Assembly (NCBI RefSeq): GCF_003050905.1
Contig: NZ_QAOT01000009.1
From: Cereibacter_A azotoformans
GTDB taxonomy: Bacteria > Pseudomonadota > Alphaproteobacteria > Rhodobacterales > Rhodobacteraceae
DNA length: 64,000 bases
Strand: one strand, 5' to 3'
The position numbers were made by a program, and so were the translations under genes. Each line of letters opens with the position of its first letter. Positions within the stretch are counted from its first letter, which is position 1. Positions 43,041-52,578 of this stretch are shown piece by piece. Below the pieces are notes generated by a model that was given only the letters and a program-made list of their open reading frames with translations, ran no database searches and was not told the DNA's origin.

Positions 43041-43966
43041 AGGTCGCTTCCACTTGTATCAATGCCCCGCGCGCGGCGGACTTCCCGCAGTGCGTAGGGC
43101 GCAAGCCGCAGCACGGGACGGTCCTTGATGCGCAGGTCGACGGAAATCACGTCGCGGTCCAGCAGATCCTCGGCCTCGTCGAGCGCGATCATCCGCTCGA
43201 CGGCCGCCACGGGATCCTCGACGGGCAGCAGAACGCGCTGCCCGCGGTCGAGCACGATGTCCCAGCGCCGCTCGCCCATGCGGACGAGCCCGCGGACCCG
43301 GTTCAGGATCGGGCGCGCGGCGGACAGGATCTCGAGCGCCTCGGGCACGGCGCGCTCGGCCCCCTCGCCCGCGATCACGGCCAGATCGGCGCGCTCGCTG
43401 CGGAAGGCGAGATCGTCCACCCGCCGGCCGGTCTCGTCGAGCAGCACGAGATTTGCGGCCCGGCGCCAGATGATCGCCGGCTCGCGCTCGGTCACCCGCA
43501 CCTCGAGCACCCCGCCCGAGCGCACGCGCACATCGGCCTGAGCCACCGCGTCGATGCTCTCGATCCGGGCGCGGGCGGCGGTCAGGTCGATGTCGAACGA
43601 GCTGAGCGGCAGCTTGAGCGCCAGCGTCGCGCGGATGCGGTCCGACAGTTCGGGCGAGGCCCCATCGACGGAGAGCAGCGTCACCATGAACTCGGGGCGC
43701 TGCTGGAAGCTGTCCACCAGCCCGGTGAAGGACCCCGCGATGGCGGCGCGGCGGTCGGCGCTGGCGAAGATCAGCGCGATCACCAGAACGACGCCGAGGA
43801 TGGGCAGGCCCACGCGCAGCGAGGTGCGGAACAGCGGCGTGAGCCAGAGCCGCTGCGCGCGATAGGCCCAGCGCGAGGGCGCGGGATCGCGGCGCGCGGG
43901 GTCGCGGCGCGGCGGCGGGGCGCCTCTGGGATCGCGTCGGCCGGGCGGGAAGCTCAACGATTGCAC
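43037..43966 (-). CDS. ftsQ: Cell division protein FtsQ
   Basis: A 309-residue bitopic membrane protein of the divisome (FtsQLB). A proline/arginine-rich cytoplasmic part (1-45) is followed by one membrane helix (about 62-80), a POTRA domain (FMVTLLSVDGASPELSDRI) and a beta domain. The start is a GTG at 43966 behind a strong GGAGG; this makes a 13-base overlap with ddl. The longer upstream frame would run deep into ddl and is rejected. Confidence 0.9.
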   Translation of the reverse strand: MQSLSFPPGRRDPRGAPPPRRDPARRDPAPSRWAYRAQRLWLTPLFRTSLRVGLPILGVVLVIALIFASADRRAAIAGSFTGLVDSFQQRPEFMVTLLSVDGASPELSDRIRATLALKLPLSSFDIDLTAARARIESIDAVAQADVRVRSGGVLEVRVTEREPAIIWRRAANLVLLDETGRRVDDLAFRSERADLAVIAGEGAERAVPEALEILSAARPILNRVRGLVRMGERRWDIVLDRGQRVLLPVEDPVAAVERMIALDEAEDLLDRDVISVDLRIKDRPVLRLAPYALREVRRARGIDTSGSDL

Positions 43967-44877
43967 GAGGCGTCCTCCACCATCCAGGCGCAGAACTCGG
44001 GGAAGGAGAGGCCGCAATGGGCCGCCTGCTCGGGCGAGAGCGAGGTGGGCGTCATGCCCGGCTGGGTGTTGGTCTCGAGCAGGATCAGCCCCTCGGCCCC
44101 GCGCGACTCGTCCCACCGCAGGTCCGACCGCGAGATGCCCCGGCAGCCGAGCGCGCGATGGGCGCGCAGCGCGATGTCGAGGCAGGCGTCCGTGATTTCC
44201 GCGGGAAGCTCGGCCGGAACGACATGGCGCGACCCGCCGGGGCGGTACTTGGCGTCGTAGTCATACCAGCCGTCGGTCACGATGTCGGTCACCGCAAGCG
44301 CCCGGTCGCCCATCACGGTGACGGTCAGCTCGCGTCCCGGAATGTAGGTCTCGACCATCAGATCCCGCGGCATGTCGGGCGCGAGGCGGGGCGGACCGTT
44401 GGCATCCGCCTGCACGATATAGACCCCCACCGAGGACCCTTCGCAGTTCGGCTTGACCACATAGGGCGGCGGCAGGACATGGCCTGCCTGCACCTCGTCG
44501 GGGGTGGCGATGACGCTCTGCGTGACGGGCAGGCCGGCCGCGGCAAAGACTTCCTTCGCGCGGGCCTTGTCCATCGCCAGCGCCGAGGCCAGCACGCCGG
44601 AATGGGTGTAGGGAATGCGGAGCCACTCGAGCAGGCCCTGCACGCAGCCATCCTCGCCCCAGCGGCCGTGGAGCGCGTTGAAGACCGCATCGGGCTGCAC
44701 TTCGGCAAGCGCGCGGGCGAGGTCGGGGCCGGCATCGACCTCCGTCACCTCATAGCCTGCGTCCCTCAGGGCCGCGCTGCACGAATGACCCGACGAAAGC
44801 GACACCTCGCGCTCGGACGAGGTCCCACCCATCAGCACAGCAACCCTGGGGAACGTCCTGCCGGACCGTCCCGCCAT
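43954..44877 (-). CDS. ddl: D-alanine--D-alanine ligase
   Basis: A 307-residue ATP-grasp ligase making the D-Ala-D-Ala end of the peptidoglycan stem. VAVLMGGTSSEREVSLSSG is the N-terminal substrate loop, FNALHGRWGEDGCVQG follows, PNCEGSSVGV is the ATP loop, and LLETNTQPGMT holds the metal ligands. DdlB-type position between murB and ftsQ. Confidence 0.95.
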   Translation of the reverse strand: MAGRSGRTFPRVAVLMGGTSSEREVSLSSGHSCSAALRDAGYEVTEVDAGPDLARALAEVQPDAVFNALHGRWGEDGCVQGLLEWLRIPYTHSGVLASALAMDKARAKEVFAAAGLPVTQSVIATPDEVQAGHVLPPPYVVKPNCEGSSVGVYIVQADANGPPRLAPDMPRDLMVETYIPGRELTVTVMGDRALAVTDIVTDGWYDYDAKYRPGGSRHVVPAELPAEITDACLDIALRAHRALGCRGISRSDLRWDESRGAEGLILLETNTQPGMTPTSLSPEQAAHCGLSFPEFCAWMVEDASCNR

Positions 44878-44915
44878 GTATCTTTCCGCCTCAGCCGCGT
44901 CCTGAAGACGCGTTA

Positions 44916-45842
44916 TTATTGTTTGTTAACGGGCTCTTCGCCGACCCGCATGATTTCCCACTGTAGCTCTATTCCCGAGCTTTGGAAAACCCTTTTTATC
45001 ACTTCCTCTCCCAAACCTTCGAGATCGGCCGCCGTGGCGCCGCCCGTGTTGATCAGGAAGTTCGAGTGCATCTCGCTCATCTGCGCGCCACCGCGGCGCG
45101 CCCCGCGCATCCCGGCCTCGTCGATCAGCTTCCAGGCCTTCAACTCATGCGTGTCGTCGGCGCGGCCCGTGGAGGAGAATCCCGCCGGATTGCGGAAGGT
45201 GGAGCCCGCGCTCCGCTCCCGCGTGGGCTGGCTCGAATCACGCCGCGCGATCTGCTCGTCCATGCGGCGGGCCAGAGCGGCCGGATCGCCGGCGTCGGCC
45301 CGGAAGGTGGCCTCGACCAGCACCCAGCCCTCGGGCAGCCGGCTCTGGCGGTAGGCAAGGCCCAGATCGGCGGCCGGCAGCGTCACCGCCCTGCCCTCGC
45401 GCGTGATGGCCTGCACTTCGATCAGATGGTCGGCGACATAGCTGCCGTAGCAGCCCGCGTTCATCCGCACCGCCCCGCCGATCGTGCCGGGAATCGTGCG
45501 CAGGAAGGTGAGGTCGCGCCCCGCCTCGGCCGCACGGCGCGCCACATGGGCATCGAGCGCGGCCGCTCCCGAGATCACGCGCTCGCCCTCGACCCGGATG
45601 CCGTTGAAACCGCGGCCCAAGCGGATCACCACCGCGCGCAGCCCCCCGTCGCGGACGATGAGGTTCGAGCCCACCCCCATCGGAAAGACCGGCACCGCCG
45701 GATCGAGCGCCGCGAGGAAGCCGGCCAGATCCTCTTCATCGGCCGGCTGAAACAGCCAGTCGGCCGGCCCGCCGACGCGAAGCCATGTCAGATCGGCAAG
45801 CGGGCGCCCCTCGGTGAGGGTGCCGCGGACGGGTGGCATCAT
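44916..45842 (-). CDS. murB: UDP-N-acetylenolpyruvoylglucosamine reductase
   Basis: A 308-residue FAD enzyme making UDP-MurNAc. FPMGVGSNLIVRDGG is the FAD loop, FLRTIPGTIGGAVRMNAGCYG the conserved core, and GSTFRNPAG holds the catalytic serine; no tyrosine-loop insert is seen, as in type II MurB. It overlaps the DUF2484 gene by four bases. Confidence 0.95.
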   Translation of the reverse strand: MMPPVRGTLTEGRPLADLTWLRVGGPADWLFQPADEEDLAGFLAALDPAVPVFPMGVGSNLIVRDGGLRAVVIRLGRGFNGIRVEGERVISGAAALDAHVARRAAEAGRDLTFLRTIPGTIGGAVRMNAGCYGSYVADHLIEVQAITREGRAVTLPAADLGLAYRQSRLPEGWVLVEATFRADAGDPAALARRMDEQIARRDSSQPTRERSAGSTFRNPAGFSSTGRADDTHELKAWKLIDEAGMRGARRGGAQMSEMHSNFLINTGGATAADLEGLGEEVIKRVFQSSGIELQWEIMRVGEEPVNKQ

Positions 45843-46099
45843 TCGGCATGCTCCGGCGGGCGACGACGCAGGCGGATCAGGAACCGGCCCACCGGCCAGT
45901 AGAGGCTGGCCGCGCCCAGGATCAGCGCCAGCATTCCCAAAACGGGCCCATGCCGGTAGGTCACCCAGCCGAGAAGCGGGATGCCCACCGCCACAAGCAG
46001 GGAAAGTCCGGTCCGGTGCAGGCGCACGGGCAGGTGCGCCGCCGCCAGCGCGGCCACCACCCAGAGTCCCGACAGGATAAGCGGCGCGCCCATCATCAC
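45839..46099 (-). CDS. DUF2484 membrane protein
   Basis: An 86-residue protein with three predicted membrane helices (about 5-22, 30-46 and 52-70) and a basic tail RFLIRLRRRPPEH. It matches DUF2484, a Rhodobacterales family lodged between murC and murB, of unknown role. Three in-frame starts lie together (GTG 46099, ATG 46096, ATG 46093) and none has a clear ribosome site. It overlaps murB in ATGA, so it is made with the cell-wall enzymes. Confidence 0.8.
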   Translation of the reverse strand: MMMGAPLILSGLWVVAALAAAHLPVRLHRTGLSLLVAVGIPLLGWVTYRHGPVLGMLALILGAASLYWPVGRFLIRLRRRPPEHAE

Positions 46100-46106
46100 C
46101 GGCGGC

Positions 46107-47519
46107 TCACGCCGCCCTCCCCATCAGCCGTGCGGGCAGGTTGTTGGCCCAGACCGAGATCGTGCCCGCCCCGAGGCACACGACCATGTCGCCCGGCCGG
46201 GCCTGCTCGCGCACCAGACGCTCGAGATCGTCCTCGCACAGGATGGCGCGTGCGTGGCGATGGCCGTGGGCGATCAGCCCCGCCACCAGATCGTCCCGGC
46301 TCGCCCCGGCGATCGGTGTCTCGCCCGCGGCATAGACCTCGGCGATGGCCACCACGTCGGCCTCGTTGAAGCAGGTGCAGAAGTCGTCGAACAGCGTGTG
46401 GAGCCGGCTGTAGCGGTGCGGCTGGTGCACCGCGATCACCCGCCCCTTCACCGCCTGCCGCGCCGCCCGGAGAACGGCGGCGATCTCGACCGGATGGTGG
46501 CCGTAATCGTCGATGATGGTCACGCCGCCCACCTCGCCCACCTTGGTGAAGCGCCGGTTGACGCCGCCAAAGGCCGCCAGCGCCTCGCGGATCTCGTCCT
46601 TCTTCATCCCGAGGTGCCGCGCCACGGCCACCGCCGCCAGCGCGTTCGAGACATTGTGGTCGCCCGGCATCGGCAGCGTCATGCCCTCAATGAGGTGCCC
46701 CTCGCCTTCGCCCTGCAGCGCCACGTCGAAATGCGCGGTGCCGTTCTCGTAGCGCAGGTTGATCGCCCGCACATCGGCCTGCGCGTTGAAGCCGAAGGTC
46801 ACGATCCGCCGGTCGGTCACACGGCCGACCAGCGCCTGCACCTCGGGGTGATCGGTGCAGCAGACGGCGAGGCCGTAGAAGGGGATGTTGGTGACGAAGT
46901 CGTAAAAGCCCTTGCGCAGCGCGTCGAACGAGCCCCAGTGCTCCATATGCTCGGGGTCGATGTTGGTCACGATGGCGATGGTGGCGGGCAGGCGGTTGAA
47001 CGAGCCGTCCGATTCGTCGGCCTCGACCACCATCCATTCGCCGGCGCCCGCGCGCGCGTTCGAGCCGTAGGCGTGGATCACGCCGCCGTTGATGACGGTG
47101 GGATCAAAGCCGCCCTTGTCCAGAAGCGTCGCCACCATCGTCGTCGTCGTGGTCTTGCCGTGGGTGCCCGCGATCGCGATGTTCGAGCGCAGGCGCATCA
47201 GTTCCGCCAGCATCTCGGCGCGGCGCACTACGGGCAGGCCGCGGCGGCGGGCCTCCTCAAGCTCGGGGTTGCCCTTCTTGATCGCGGACGAGATCACCAC
47301 CACCCCGGCGTCGCCCAGATTCTGGGCGCGCTGGCCCTCGAAGAAGGTGGCGCCCAGCGACACCAGCCGGTCGGTGATCTTCGAGGCCTTGGCGTCCGAG
47401 CCCTGCACGCGGTAGCCGAGCGTCATCAGCACCTCGGCGATCCCCGACATGCCGATGCCGCCGATGCCGACGAAATGGATGGGGCCGAGTTCCCCCGGCA
47501 GCTTGGTTGCGGCGTTCAT
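46107..47519 (-). CDS. murC: UDP-N-acetylmuramate--L-alanine ligase
   Basis: A 470-residue Mur ligase adding L-Ala to UDP-MurNAc. HFVGIGGIGMSGIAEVL is the UDP-binding loop, AIAGTHGKTTTTTMVA the ATP loop at about residue 115, EADESDGSF and DDYGHHPVEI catalytic segments. Start overlaps the murG stop by four bases. Confidence 0.96.
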   Translation of the reverse strand: MNAATKLPGELGPIHFVGIGGIGMSGIAEVLMTLGYRVQGSDAKASKITDRLVSLGATFFEGQRAQNLGDAGVVVISSAIKKGNPELEEARRRGLPVVRRAEMLAELMRLRSNIAIAGTHGKTTTTTMVATLLDKGGFDPTVINGGVIHAYGSNARAGAGEWMVVEADESDGSFNRLPATIAIVTNIDPEHMEHWGSFDALRKGFYDFVTNIPFYGLAVCCTDHPEVQALVGRVTDRRIVTFGFNAQADVRAINLRYENGTAHFDVALQGEGEGHLIEGMTLPMPGDHNVSNALAAVAVARHLGMKKDEIREALAAFGGVNRRFTKVGEVGGVTIIDDYGHHPVEIAAVLRAARQAVKGRVIAVHQPHRYSRLHTLFDDFCTCFNEADVVAIAEVYAAGETPIAGASRDDLVAGLIAHGHRHARAILCEDDLERLVREQARPGDMVVCLGAGTISVWANNLPARLMGRAA

Positions 47520-48610
47520 GTCTCTTTCCTTGCCAGATGCTCCACCACCTCGACCAGACGCTCGGTGGCATCGGGGCGGCCGTGGGCCAGCGCATTGCGC
47601 GCCATCTGCCGGGCCGCCTCGGGCTGCGACAGCACCGCGGCGATGTGCTCCGAGAGCGAGCCGGGGTCAAGCGCCGATTCCGGGATGAGGATCGCGGCCT
47701 CGGCCTCGACGAGGCCGCGCGCGTTCGCGGTCTGGTGGTCGGCGGTGGCCGCCGCGAAGGGCACGAGGATCGCGGGCCGGCCGATGATCGAGATGTCGGC
47801 CACCGACGAGGCGCCCGAGCGCGAGATCACCAGCTGCGCCTCGGACAGGCGGCGCGGGATGTCGGTGAAGAAGGTCTTCACCTCGGCCAGAAGCCCGGCC
47901 CGGTCGTAGGCTTCGGTCACGCGGGCGACATCCTCCTCGCGGGCCTGATGGGCAATGCGGAGATTGGCGAGGATCTCGCGCGGCAGGCGCGCGATGGCCT
48001 CGGGCACCACGTCCGACAGGATGCGCGCCCCTTGGCTGCCGCCGATGACGACGAGGCTCATCGGATAGTCGCCGGGCGCGATGTAGGGGGCCGCCGCCCG
48101 CTCGAGCACTGCGGCGCGCACGGGATTGCCGGTGTAATAGCCCTCGACCCCCTCGGGCAGATCGGTGGGCCAGGTGCCGCAGCAGACCGCATCCACCCGC
48201 GGCGCAAAGAGCCGGTTCACCCGGCCCAGCACCCCGTTCTGTTCATGGATCATCCGCGGCAGGCGGAGTGCGACGGCCGCCGACAGCGCGGGGATCGACG
48301 GATAGCCGCCGAAGCCCACCACCACCGCGGGCCGGTCGCGCAGGAAGCCCACGACGGCCGAGGCGACGCCTGCCGCGATGCGGGCCGGCACCAGCGCCCG
48401 GGCCAGCGCGCCGCCGCGCGCGAAGGTGGCCGAACTGACCTGGTCGATCTCGACCACATGGGGAAAGCCCCCGGCATAGCGGGCGCCGCGCGCGTCGGTG
48501 GACAGCTTCACGCGCCAGCCGCGGCGGACCATCGCCTCGGCCAGGGCCTGAGCAGGGAACATGTGCCCCCCCGTCCCTCCCGCCGCTATCAGGAGGAGCG
48601 GCTGGCCCAT
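47516..48610 (-). CDS. murG: UDP-GlcNAc lipid I transferase
   Basis: A 364-residue membrane-associated glycosyltransferase turning lipid I into lipid II. IAAGGTGGHMFPAQALAEA is the first glycine loop, VVIGGSQGARI the second, and SRSGASSVADI binds the UDP-GlcNAc. One base separates its start from the ftsW stop. Confidence 0.96.
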   Translation of the reverse strand: MGQPLLLIAAGGTGGHMFPAQALAEAMVRRGWRVKLSTDARGARYAGGFPHVVEIDQVSSATFARGGALARALVPARIAAGVASAVVGFLRDRPAVVVGFGGYPSIPALSAAVALRLPRMIHEQNGVLGRVNRLFAPRVDAVCCGTWPTDLPEGVEGYYTGNPVRAAVLERAAAPYIAPGDYPMSLVVIGGSQGARILSDVVPEAIARLPREILANLRIAHQAREEDVARVTEAYDRAGLLAEVKTFFTDIPRRLSEAQLVISRSGASSVADISIIGRPAILVPFAAATADHQTANARGLVEAEAAILIPESALDPGSLSEHIAAVLSQPEAARQMARNALAHGRPDATERLVEVVEHLARKET

Positions 48611-48611
48611 G

Positions 48612-49778
48612 TCACCGCCCCCGCTTGAAGAGGATGTCGCCGATCTCGCCCTGCGGCCGGGTCCGCGTCATGGCGAGCAGCATCCCCACCGTGACGCCCG
48701 CCGCGATCACCGACGAGCCGCCGTAGCTGACGAAGGGCAGCGTCATGCCCTTGGCGGGCAACAGACGCACCGCCACGCCCATGTTGATCATGGCCTGCAC
48801 GCCGAAGATGCAGGCAAGCCCGGTGCCCGCCAGCCGGATGAAGGGGTCGCGCTCGCGCATCAGGCGGAACAGGCTGCGCACCGTGACGGTGCCGTAGAGC
48901 GCGATTATGCAGAGCACGAGGATCAGGCCGTATTCCTCGGCCGCGACCGCGATGATGAAGTCGGTGTGCGCGTCGGGCAGCGACCATTTCACCTGCCCCT
49001 CGCCCACGCCCACGCCGAAGAAGCCGCCCTCCTGGATGGCGTTCGTCGCATAGCCGAGCTGGGTGCGCGGATCGACCTCGGGTGTCAGGAAGCCGTCAAT
49101 CCGGCGCGCGAAATGCTCGGACGAGTTGTAGGCGAAGAAGGCGCCCGCACCCACCAGCCCCATGATGATCGCGATCAGCGTCATGGGCGCGCCGGCCACG
49201 AAATACATCACGCTCCAGCTGAAGAGGACCAGCGCCGCCTGACCAAAGTCGGGCTGCATGGCCAGGAGCAGCACGATCACCGTCGTCAGCGCGAAGGAAA
49301 AGCTCTTGCCCGGCGGGCCGTTCAGCTCCTGGCTCGCGGCCATCAGCCAGGCGCCGAGGATCACGAAGCCGGGCTTGAGGAACTCGGACGGCTGCACCGA
49401 GGCGAAGCCGAACGAGAACCAGCGCACCGCGCCCTTGCCGAAGTCGGTTCCGAAGAAGGGCAGCAGCAGCAGCGCAAGAAAGGCGCCCGCAAATCCCACC
49501 ACGCCCAGCCGGCGCACCATGTCGGGCGACATCATCGAGACGGCGAACATCGCCAGGATGGCCATGCCGCCGAAGAAGGCCTGCCGCTGCACATAGTAGA
49601 ACGGATCGAGCCCGTTGCGCGTGGCCAGCGGAACCGAGGCCGCCAGGCCGAGCAGCAGCCCGATCCCGAACAGCACCAGAATCGACGTAAGCGACCACTT
49701 GTCGATCGTGCGCCACCAACGGGGAAGAACCGGCTCGGTCGCCCGCACGGGCATGGAGCCATAGACCATCTCAGTCAT
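48612..49778 (-). CDS. ftsW: Septal peptidoglycan polymerase FtsW
   Basis: A 388-residue SEDS protein with about ten membrane helices, which polymerises lipid II at the septum with FtsI. Family segments are GKGAVRWFSFGFASVQPSEF and LPFVSYGGSSVIAAG. The ATG at 49778 begins MTEMVYGSMPVR. A 115-base gap precedes it, after the GFA-family gene. Confidence 0.95.
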   Translation of the reverse strand: MTEMVYGSMPVRATEPVLPRWWRTIDKWSLTSILVLFGIGLLLGLAASVPLATRNGLDPFYYVQRQAFFGGMAILAMFAVSMMSPDMVRRLGVVGFAGAFLALLLLPFFGTDFGKGAVRWFSFGFASVQPSEFLKPGFVILGAWLMAASQELNGPPGKSFSFALTTVIVLLLAMQPDFGQAALVLFSWSVMYFVAGAPMTLIAIIMGLVGAGAFFAYNSSEHFARRIDGFLTPEVDPRTQLGYATNAIQEGGFFGVGVGEGQVKWSLPDAHTDFIIAVAAEEYGLILVLCIIALYGTVTVRSLFRLMRERDPFIRLAGTGLACIFGVQAMINMGVAVRLLPAKGMTLPFVSYGGSSVIAAGVTVGMLLAMTRTRPQGEIGDILFKRGR

Positions 49779-49893
49779 GGGAAAAATCCGCCTGCACTGC
49801 CTCGTCCGCCCGTTTTCCGGGTCTGGTGAAAACTGTAGCCAAATCTTCCGTTCAAGGCCAGCGGAAAGGCGGTCTCCGCCGGGGTCGCGCCGC

Positions 49894-50370
49894 TCAACCC
49901 GATGCCGCGAGGCGCGCCTTGATCGCCTCGAACCGGGCGAGGCTCTCGGCGGGCCAGTGGGCGCTGCGCCGGTAGTAGCCCTCCATCGCCGGCACGCGGT
50001 CGTCGAGGACGACCCAGGGCAGCCGCGTCGAGGTGTAGATGTGGATGTCGGGCGGGCAGAGTTCGGGCGCGTCGAGGGCGCCCACCCGCACGAAAGCCAT
50101 CAGCCGCCCTGTCCCGCCGTAGTGGCTCCAGAGCGCGGTCTGGCAGGACGGGCAGCGCGCCACCTCCTGCCCCTGGCCCGAGGCCGAGGGTAACGTCCCC
50201 ATCTCGGGCGCGCCCCGCAGGAGGCTGACGCGCTCGGTCTCGATCAGCGCGTTCAGCGCAAAGGCGCTGCCGGTCTCGCGCTGGCACCAGCGACAGTGGC
50301 AGCAATGGACGAACAGAGGGCGCTCCGTCAGCCGGTAGCGGACCTCGCCGCAGGTGCATCCGCCTTCCAT
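49894..50370 (-). CDS. GFA (CENP-V/GFA-type) zinc protein inside the dcw cluster
   Basis: A 158-residue protein with the GFA fold: CTCGEVRY near the start, HCCHCRWCQRETGSAF at about 22-37 and CPSCQTALWSHYG at 73-85 supply the zinc cysteines. The family is named after a glutathione-dependent formaldehyde-activating enzyme, but that role is not general. It lies 14 bases after murD with a strong site GGGGAGGGGATC, and is not part of the dcw cluster in most bacteria. Confidence 0.87.
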   Translation of the reverse strand: MEGGCTCGEVRYRLTERPLFVHCCHCRWCQRETGSAFALNALIETERVSLLRGAPEMGTLPSASGQGQEVARCPSCQTALWSHYGGTGRLMAFVRVGALDAPELCPPDIHIYTSTRLPWVVLDDRVPAMEGYYRRSAHWPAESLARFEAIKARLAASG

Positions 50371-50384
50371 GATCCCCTCCCCTG

Positions 50385-51782
50385 TCAAAGAAGCGCCTTC
50401 ACCCGCTCCATGAAATCCTCGCCGCGCTTCTCGAAGTTCGGGTACTGGTCGAAGCTCGCGGCGGCCGGGGCCAGCAGAACCACCTCTCCCGGCTGCGCCT
50501 CCTCGGCCGCGCGGACGACCGCCCGGTCCATCGTCTCGCAGATCTCGTGGTCCGTGGCCCCCATCTGAAGCGCGAAGTCCCGTGCCGAATGGCCGATGAG
50601 ATAGGCCTTCACCACCGCGTCGAGATGCGGACGCAGCGCCGCGATCCCGCCATCCTTGCCCAGCCCCCCCGCGATCCAGCGGATCTTCGGAAAGGCCTGC
50701 AGCGCCTTGGCCGCGCTGTCCACGTTGGTGGCCTTGGAATCGTTCACGAAGCGCACGCCGTTTCGCTCGCCGACCAGCTGGCTCCGGTGCGGGAGCCCCT
50801 TGAACGAGCCGAGCGCCTCCTCGATCTGGCGCGGCGCGAGCCCCAGCGTCCGGCAGGCGGCGTAGGCGGCACAGGCGTTCTGGTGATTGTGAGCACCGGG
50901 CAGGCCCGGCATGGCGCGCAGGTCGATCGAGGCCATCTGCCGCCCCTTGCGCCATTCCGCCAGAAAGCCCTTGCGGGCAAAGACCGCCCAGCCGAACCGC
51001 TCGAGCTTCTGGCCGGCCGAGATGCGGATCACCCGGTCGTCCTCGGGCGCCACCGAAAGCTGCCCCGCGAGATAGAGGCCCTCGGGCTCGTCCACGCCGA
51101 TCACGGCGCGGTCTGGCCCCCCTTCGGCAAAAAGCCGGCGCTTGGCCGCGAAATAGCCGCCCATCCCGCCGTGGCGGTCCAGATGGTCGGGCGAGAGGTT
51201 GGTGAGGACCGCCACATCCGGCGTCAGCGCGCGCGCCAGATCGGTCTGGTAGGAGGAGAGTTCCAGCACCACCACCTCGCCGTCGCGGGCCGGGTCGAGA
51301 TCGAGGACACCCCGGCCGATGTTGCCCGCCATCTGGGTGGGCCGACCGCTCTCGGCGAGGATGTGATGGATCAGCGCGGTCGTGGTGGACTTGCCGTTCG
51401 AGCCGGTGACGCAGACCACACGCGGCATCTGGTCGAACGCGTCCCAGTCGCGCGTGGCAAAGCTGCGGAAGAAGAGGCCGATGTCATTGTCCACCGGCAC
51501 GCCCGCAGCCATCGCGCGGGCGATCACCGGGTTCGGCGCCGGATAGAGATGCGGGATGCCGGGGCTGGTCACAAGCAGCGCCACATCCTCGAAGGCCCGC
51601 TCGCGCGTGAGATCCGTCACCGCGAAGCCCTGCCCCTCCGCATTGGTCCGCGCCTCGGGACTGTCGTCCCAGAGGAGCGGTTCGGCGCCCCCGGCTTGCA
51701 GCGCACGGGCGGTGGCAAGGCCCGAGCGGCCGAGGCCCAGCACGGCCACCTTTCGGCCCTCGAGGCCACGGACGGGAATCAT
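50385..51782 (-). CDS. murD: UDP-N-acetylmuramoylalanine--D-glutamate ligase
   Basis: A 465-residue Mur ligase adding D-Glu. VAVLGLGRSGLATARAL is the UDP loop, CVTGSNGKSTTTALIHH the ATP loop near 125, and FVNDSKATNVDSAAKAL the ADP/substrate loop near 345. Begins MIPVRGLEGRK. The upstream gap of 104 bases separates it from the BON gene. Confidence 0.96.
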   Translation of the reverse strand: MIPVRGLEGRKVAVLGLGRSGLATARALQAGGAEPLLWDDSPEARTNAEGQGFAVTDLTRERAFEDVALLVTSPGIPHLYPAPNPVIARAMAAGVPVDNDIGLFFRSFATRDWDAFDQMPRVVCVTGSNGKSTTTALIHHILAESGRPTQMAGNIGRGVLDLDPARDGEVVVLELSSYQTDLARALTPDVAVLTNLSPDHLDRHGGMGGYFAAKRRLFAEGGPDRAVIGVDEPEGLYLAGQLSVAPEDDRVIRISAGQKLERFGWAVFARKGFLAEWRKGRQMASIDLRAMPGLPGAHNHQNACAAYAACRTLGLAPRQIEEALGSFKGLPHRSQLVGERNGVRFVNDSKATNVDSAAKALQAFPKIRWIAGGLGKDGGIAALRPHLDAVVKAYLIGHSARDFALQMGATDHEICETMDRAVVRAAEEAQPGEVVLLAPAAASFDQYPNFEKRGEDFMERVKALL

Positions 51783-51886
51783 TCTGGCGCATCCTTCTGC
51801 AGGTCAGGCCGGAGAATGAAGCCGGATGCGGAGAGGTGCAAGGCGCCGCCCTCTCCGTCCCCCGGCCGGCTCTGTCCGCAGGAAGG

Positions 51887-52468
51887 TCAGACGGAGAGTT
51901 CGTTGTCCACCGAGCGCACGCCCGGCACGCGCGCCGCCCGCCCGGCCGCGCGCTCGCGATCCTCGGCGCTGCCCGCACTGCCGCGCAGGATGACCGTGTC
52001 CCCGCGCACCTCGACCGAGAGATCGGTCACGTCGATCTCGGGATCGTCCTCAAGCACCGCCGTCACCGCCTCGGCCAGATCGGCGACAGGGGCCTCTTCG
52101 CCGGTGTCGTCCGACAGATCCTCGTCTTCCAGCGCCTCTTCCTCGGCGGCCTCCTCATCCTCGGTCGCGGGCTCGGCCGGATAGGGCTCGTCGCCCTCCC
52201 ATTCCGTGGTGCTGTCGAACTCGCGCCAGCCCTGGTGCGCGGCATCCTCGTCCGACAGGCCGATGTCGTGGCTGTGCCGGGTGACGGCATCCGGCGGCGG
52301 CTCCACGTCGTAGCCCGAGGCGTCGGTCCGGCCGGTATCCTCGATGTCGCGCTCGGGTTCGGACTCGCGGTCGGCCATGATGGCCGAGCCGGGCCGCACC
52401 GCGTCGCCGGTGGCGTAGGGATCCTTCGGGTCGCCTTCCTCGGGACTCTCGTGCGGCGCCTTTGCCAT
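51887..52468 (-). CDS. Acidic BON-domain protein inside the dcw cluster
   Basis: A 193-residue protein. Residues 1-125 are disordered and very acidic (runs of Glu and Asp); residues 128-193 form a BON domain: LAEAVTAVLEDDPEID, VRGDTVILRGSAGS, AARVPGVRSVDNEL. No signal peptide is seen, so it is probably cytoplasmic. BON domains bind lipids or peptidoglycan-linked partners in known cases. GAGGAG precedes the ATG. It stands between mraY and murD, which are adjacent in most bacteria. Confidence 0.82.
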   Translation of the reverse strand: MAKAPHESPEEGDPKDPYATGDAVRPGSAIMADRESEPERDIEDTGRTDASGYDVEPPPDAVTRHSHDIGLSDEDAAHQGWREFDSTTEWEGDEPYPAEPATEDEEAAEEEALEDEDLSDDTGEEAPVADLAEAVTAVLEDDPEIDVTDLSVEVRGDTVILRGSAGSAEDRERAAGRAARVPGVRSVDNELSV

Positions 52469-52578
52469 GTCGTTCTCCTCGTGTTGCGGGAGGGAAAACG
52501 GGCGGCGGGGCGGGCTTGTTCCCGAATGCCGAAGCGCCCGGCGGGGCCGGGCGCGAAAGGTCTGAGAAGGCGTACCCC

